Shown: positions 63,890-64,000 of the stretch, piece by piece
How the letters are laid out: each line of letters begins with the position of its first letter
Numbering within the stretch: the stretch's first letter is position 1
Assembly: GCA_028101965.1 (NCBI GenBank)
Contig: JAOHMI010000004.1
Coordinates: forward strand, 1-64,000
Source of the DNA: Bacteriovoracaceae bacterium
GTDB taxonomy: Bacteria; Bdellovibrionota; Bacteriovoracia; Bacteriovoracales; Bacteriovoracaceae
Length of the DNA stretch: 64,000 nucleotides
Reading direction: 5' to 3'
Program-made: the position numbers and the translations under genes
The notes under the pieces: model-generated
Databases searched by the model: none
What the model saw: the letters and a program-made list of their open reading frames with translations, nothing else
Told to the model about the DNA's origin: nothing

Positions 63890-64000
63890 TTAAATCTCGT
63901 AATAAATACTTTAATTTAGTGAAGTTTATTTCGATAAGTCAGTGTGGAAAACTTCAAATATTTAAAAAAAATTATTTCAACATCAAAGAATATTTTGATT

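Overview
This is a 64 kb stretch of a low-G+C (about one third by eye) Gram-negative chromosome. It has a conserved core: succinyl-CoA synthetase, ndk, tsaD, rsmA, smpB, pal and a nucleotide salvage run. It also has an unusually large load of exported proteins: a subtilisin, a trypsin-like protease, an M15 peptidase, a gluzincin, a VWA protein and several very long secreted proteins with no obvious family. This profile, with TolPal-type lipoproteins and no Bacteroidota core genes, best fits a predatory Bdellovibrionota lineage of the Bacteriovorax/Halobacteriovorax kind. That placement is an inference from gene content; no rRNA, tRNA, CRISPR array or intact transposase was seen.

Layout. 0-3.7 kb: two exported proteins on the minus strand, one with a clan CD (caspase/clostripain-like) His/Cys pattern. 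3.7-11.1 kb: an accessory island. It holds a zinc-ribbon-repeat nuclease, a lipoprotein, a candidate abortive-infection-type protein, a terminase-small-subunit-like protein, an excisionase-like HTH, a CHC2 primase zinc finger and a TOPRIM fragment fused in frame to the tail of a chromosomal serine protease, which marks the island's right edge. 11.2-19.5 kb: a subtilase, a 1911-residue exported protein ending in an ABC1/UbiB-like kinase domain, and a trypsin-like protease with a clear promoter and terminator. 19.5-30 kb: mixed housekeeping and metabolism (GNAT, nitroreductase, ndk, sucCD, MBL hydrolase, CBS pair, GYF_2 protein, ureohydrolase). 30-33.2 kb: a 1059-residue secreted protein with a Bacteroidota-type C-terminal sorting (CHU_C) domain. 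33.7-42.5 kb: M15 peptidase, a tandem pair of small secreted paralogues, a large exported protein, a VWA protein and a metallopeptidase-barrel protein. 42.7-49.7 kb: pal, a DUF4398 lipoprotein, a CpoB-like protein, tsaD-rsmA, a FadL-like porin and smpB. 49.8-52 kb: a second possible clan CD-like exported protein and a frameshifted small secreted gene. 52.1-57.2 kb: a minus-strand run tdk, uracil PRTase, hpt, GHMP kinase, DUF429-like and Ca/Na exchanger. 58-62.8 kb: a Gld-type ABC transporter operon. 62.9-63.9 kb: a 2OG-Fe(II) oxygenase.

The most distinctive single observation is in the Gld-type ABC operon. Two adjacent genes (permease and DUF4340-like) have no ATG, GTG or TTG at the position where homology and the Shine-Dalgarno sequence demand a start. 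They appear to begin at ATT and ATC, rare codons otherwise known from IF3-controlled genes such as infC. Other points of note are the TOPRIM/protease scar fusion, an exported kinase-like giant, the exact 213-nt periodicity of the zinc-ribbon nuclease, and a 23-nt motif present three times in non-coding DNA.
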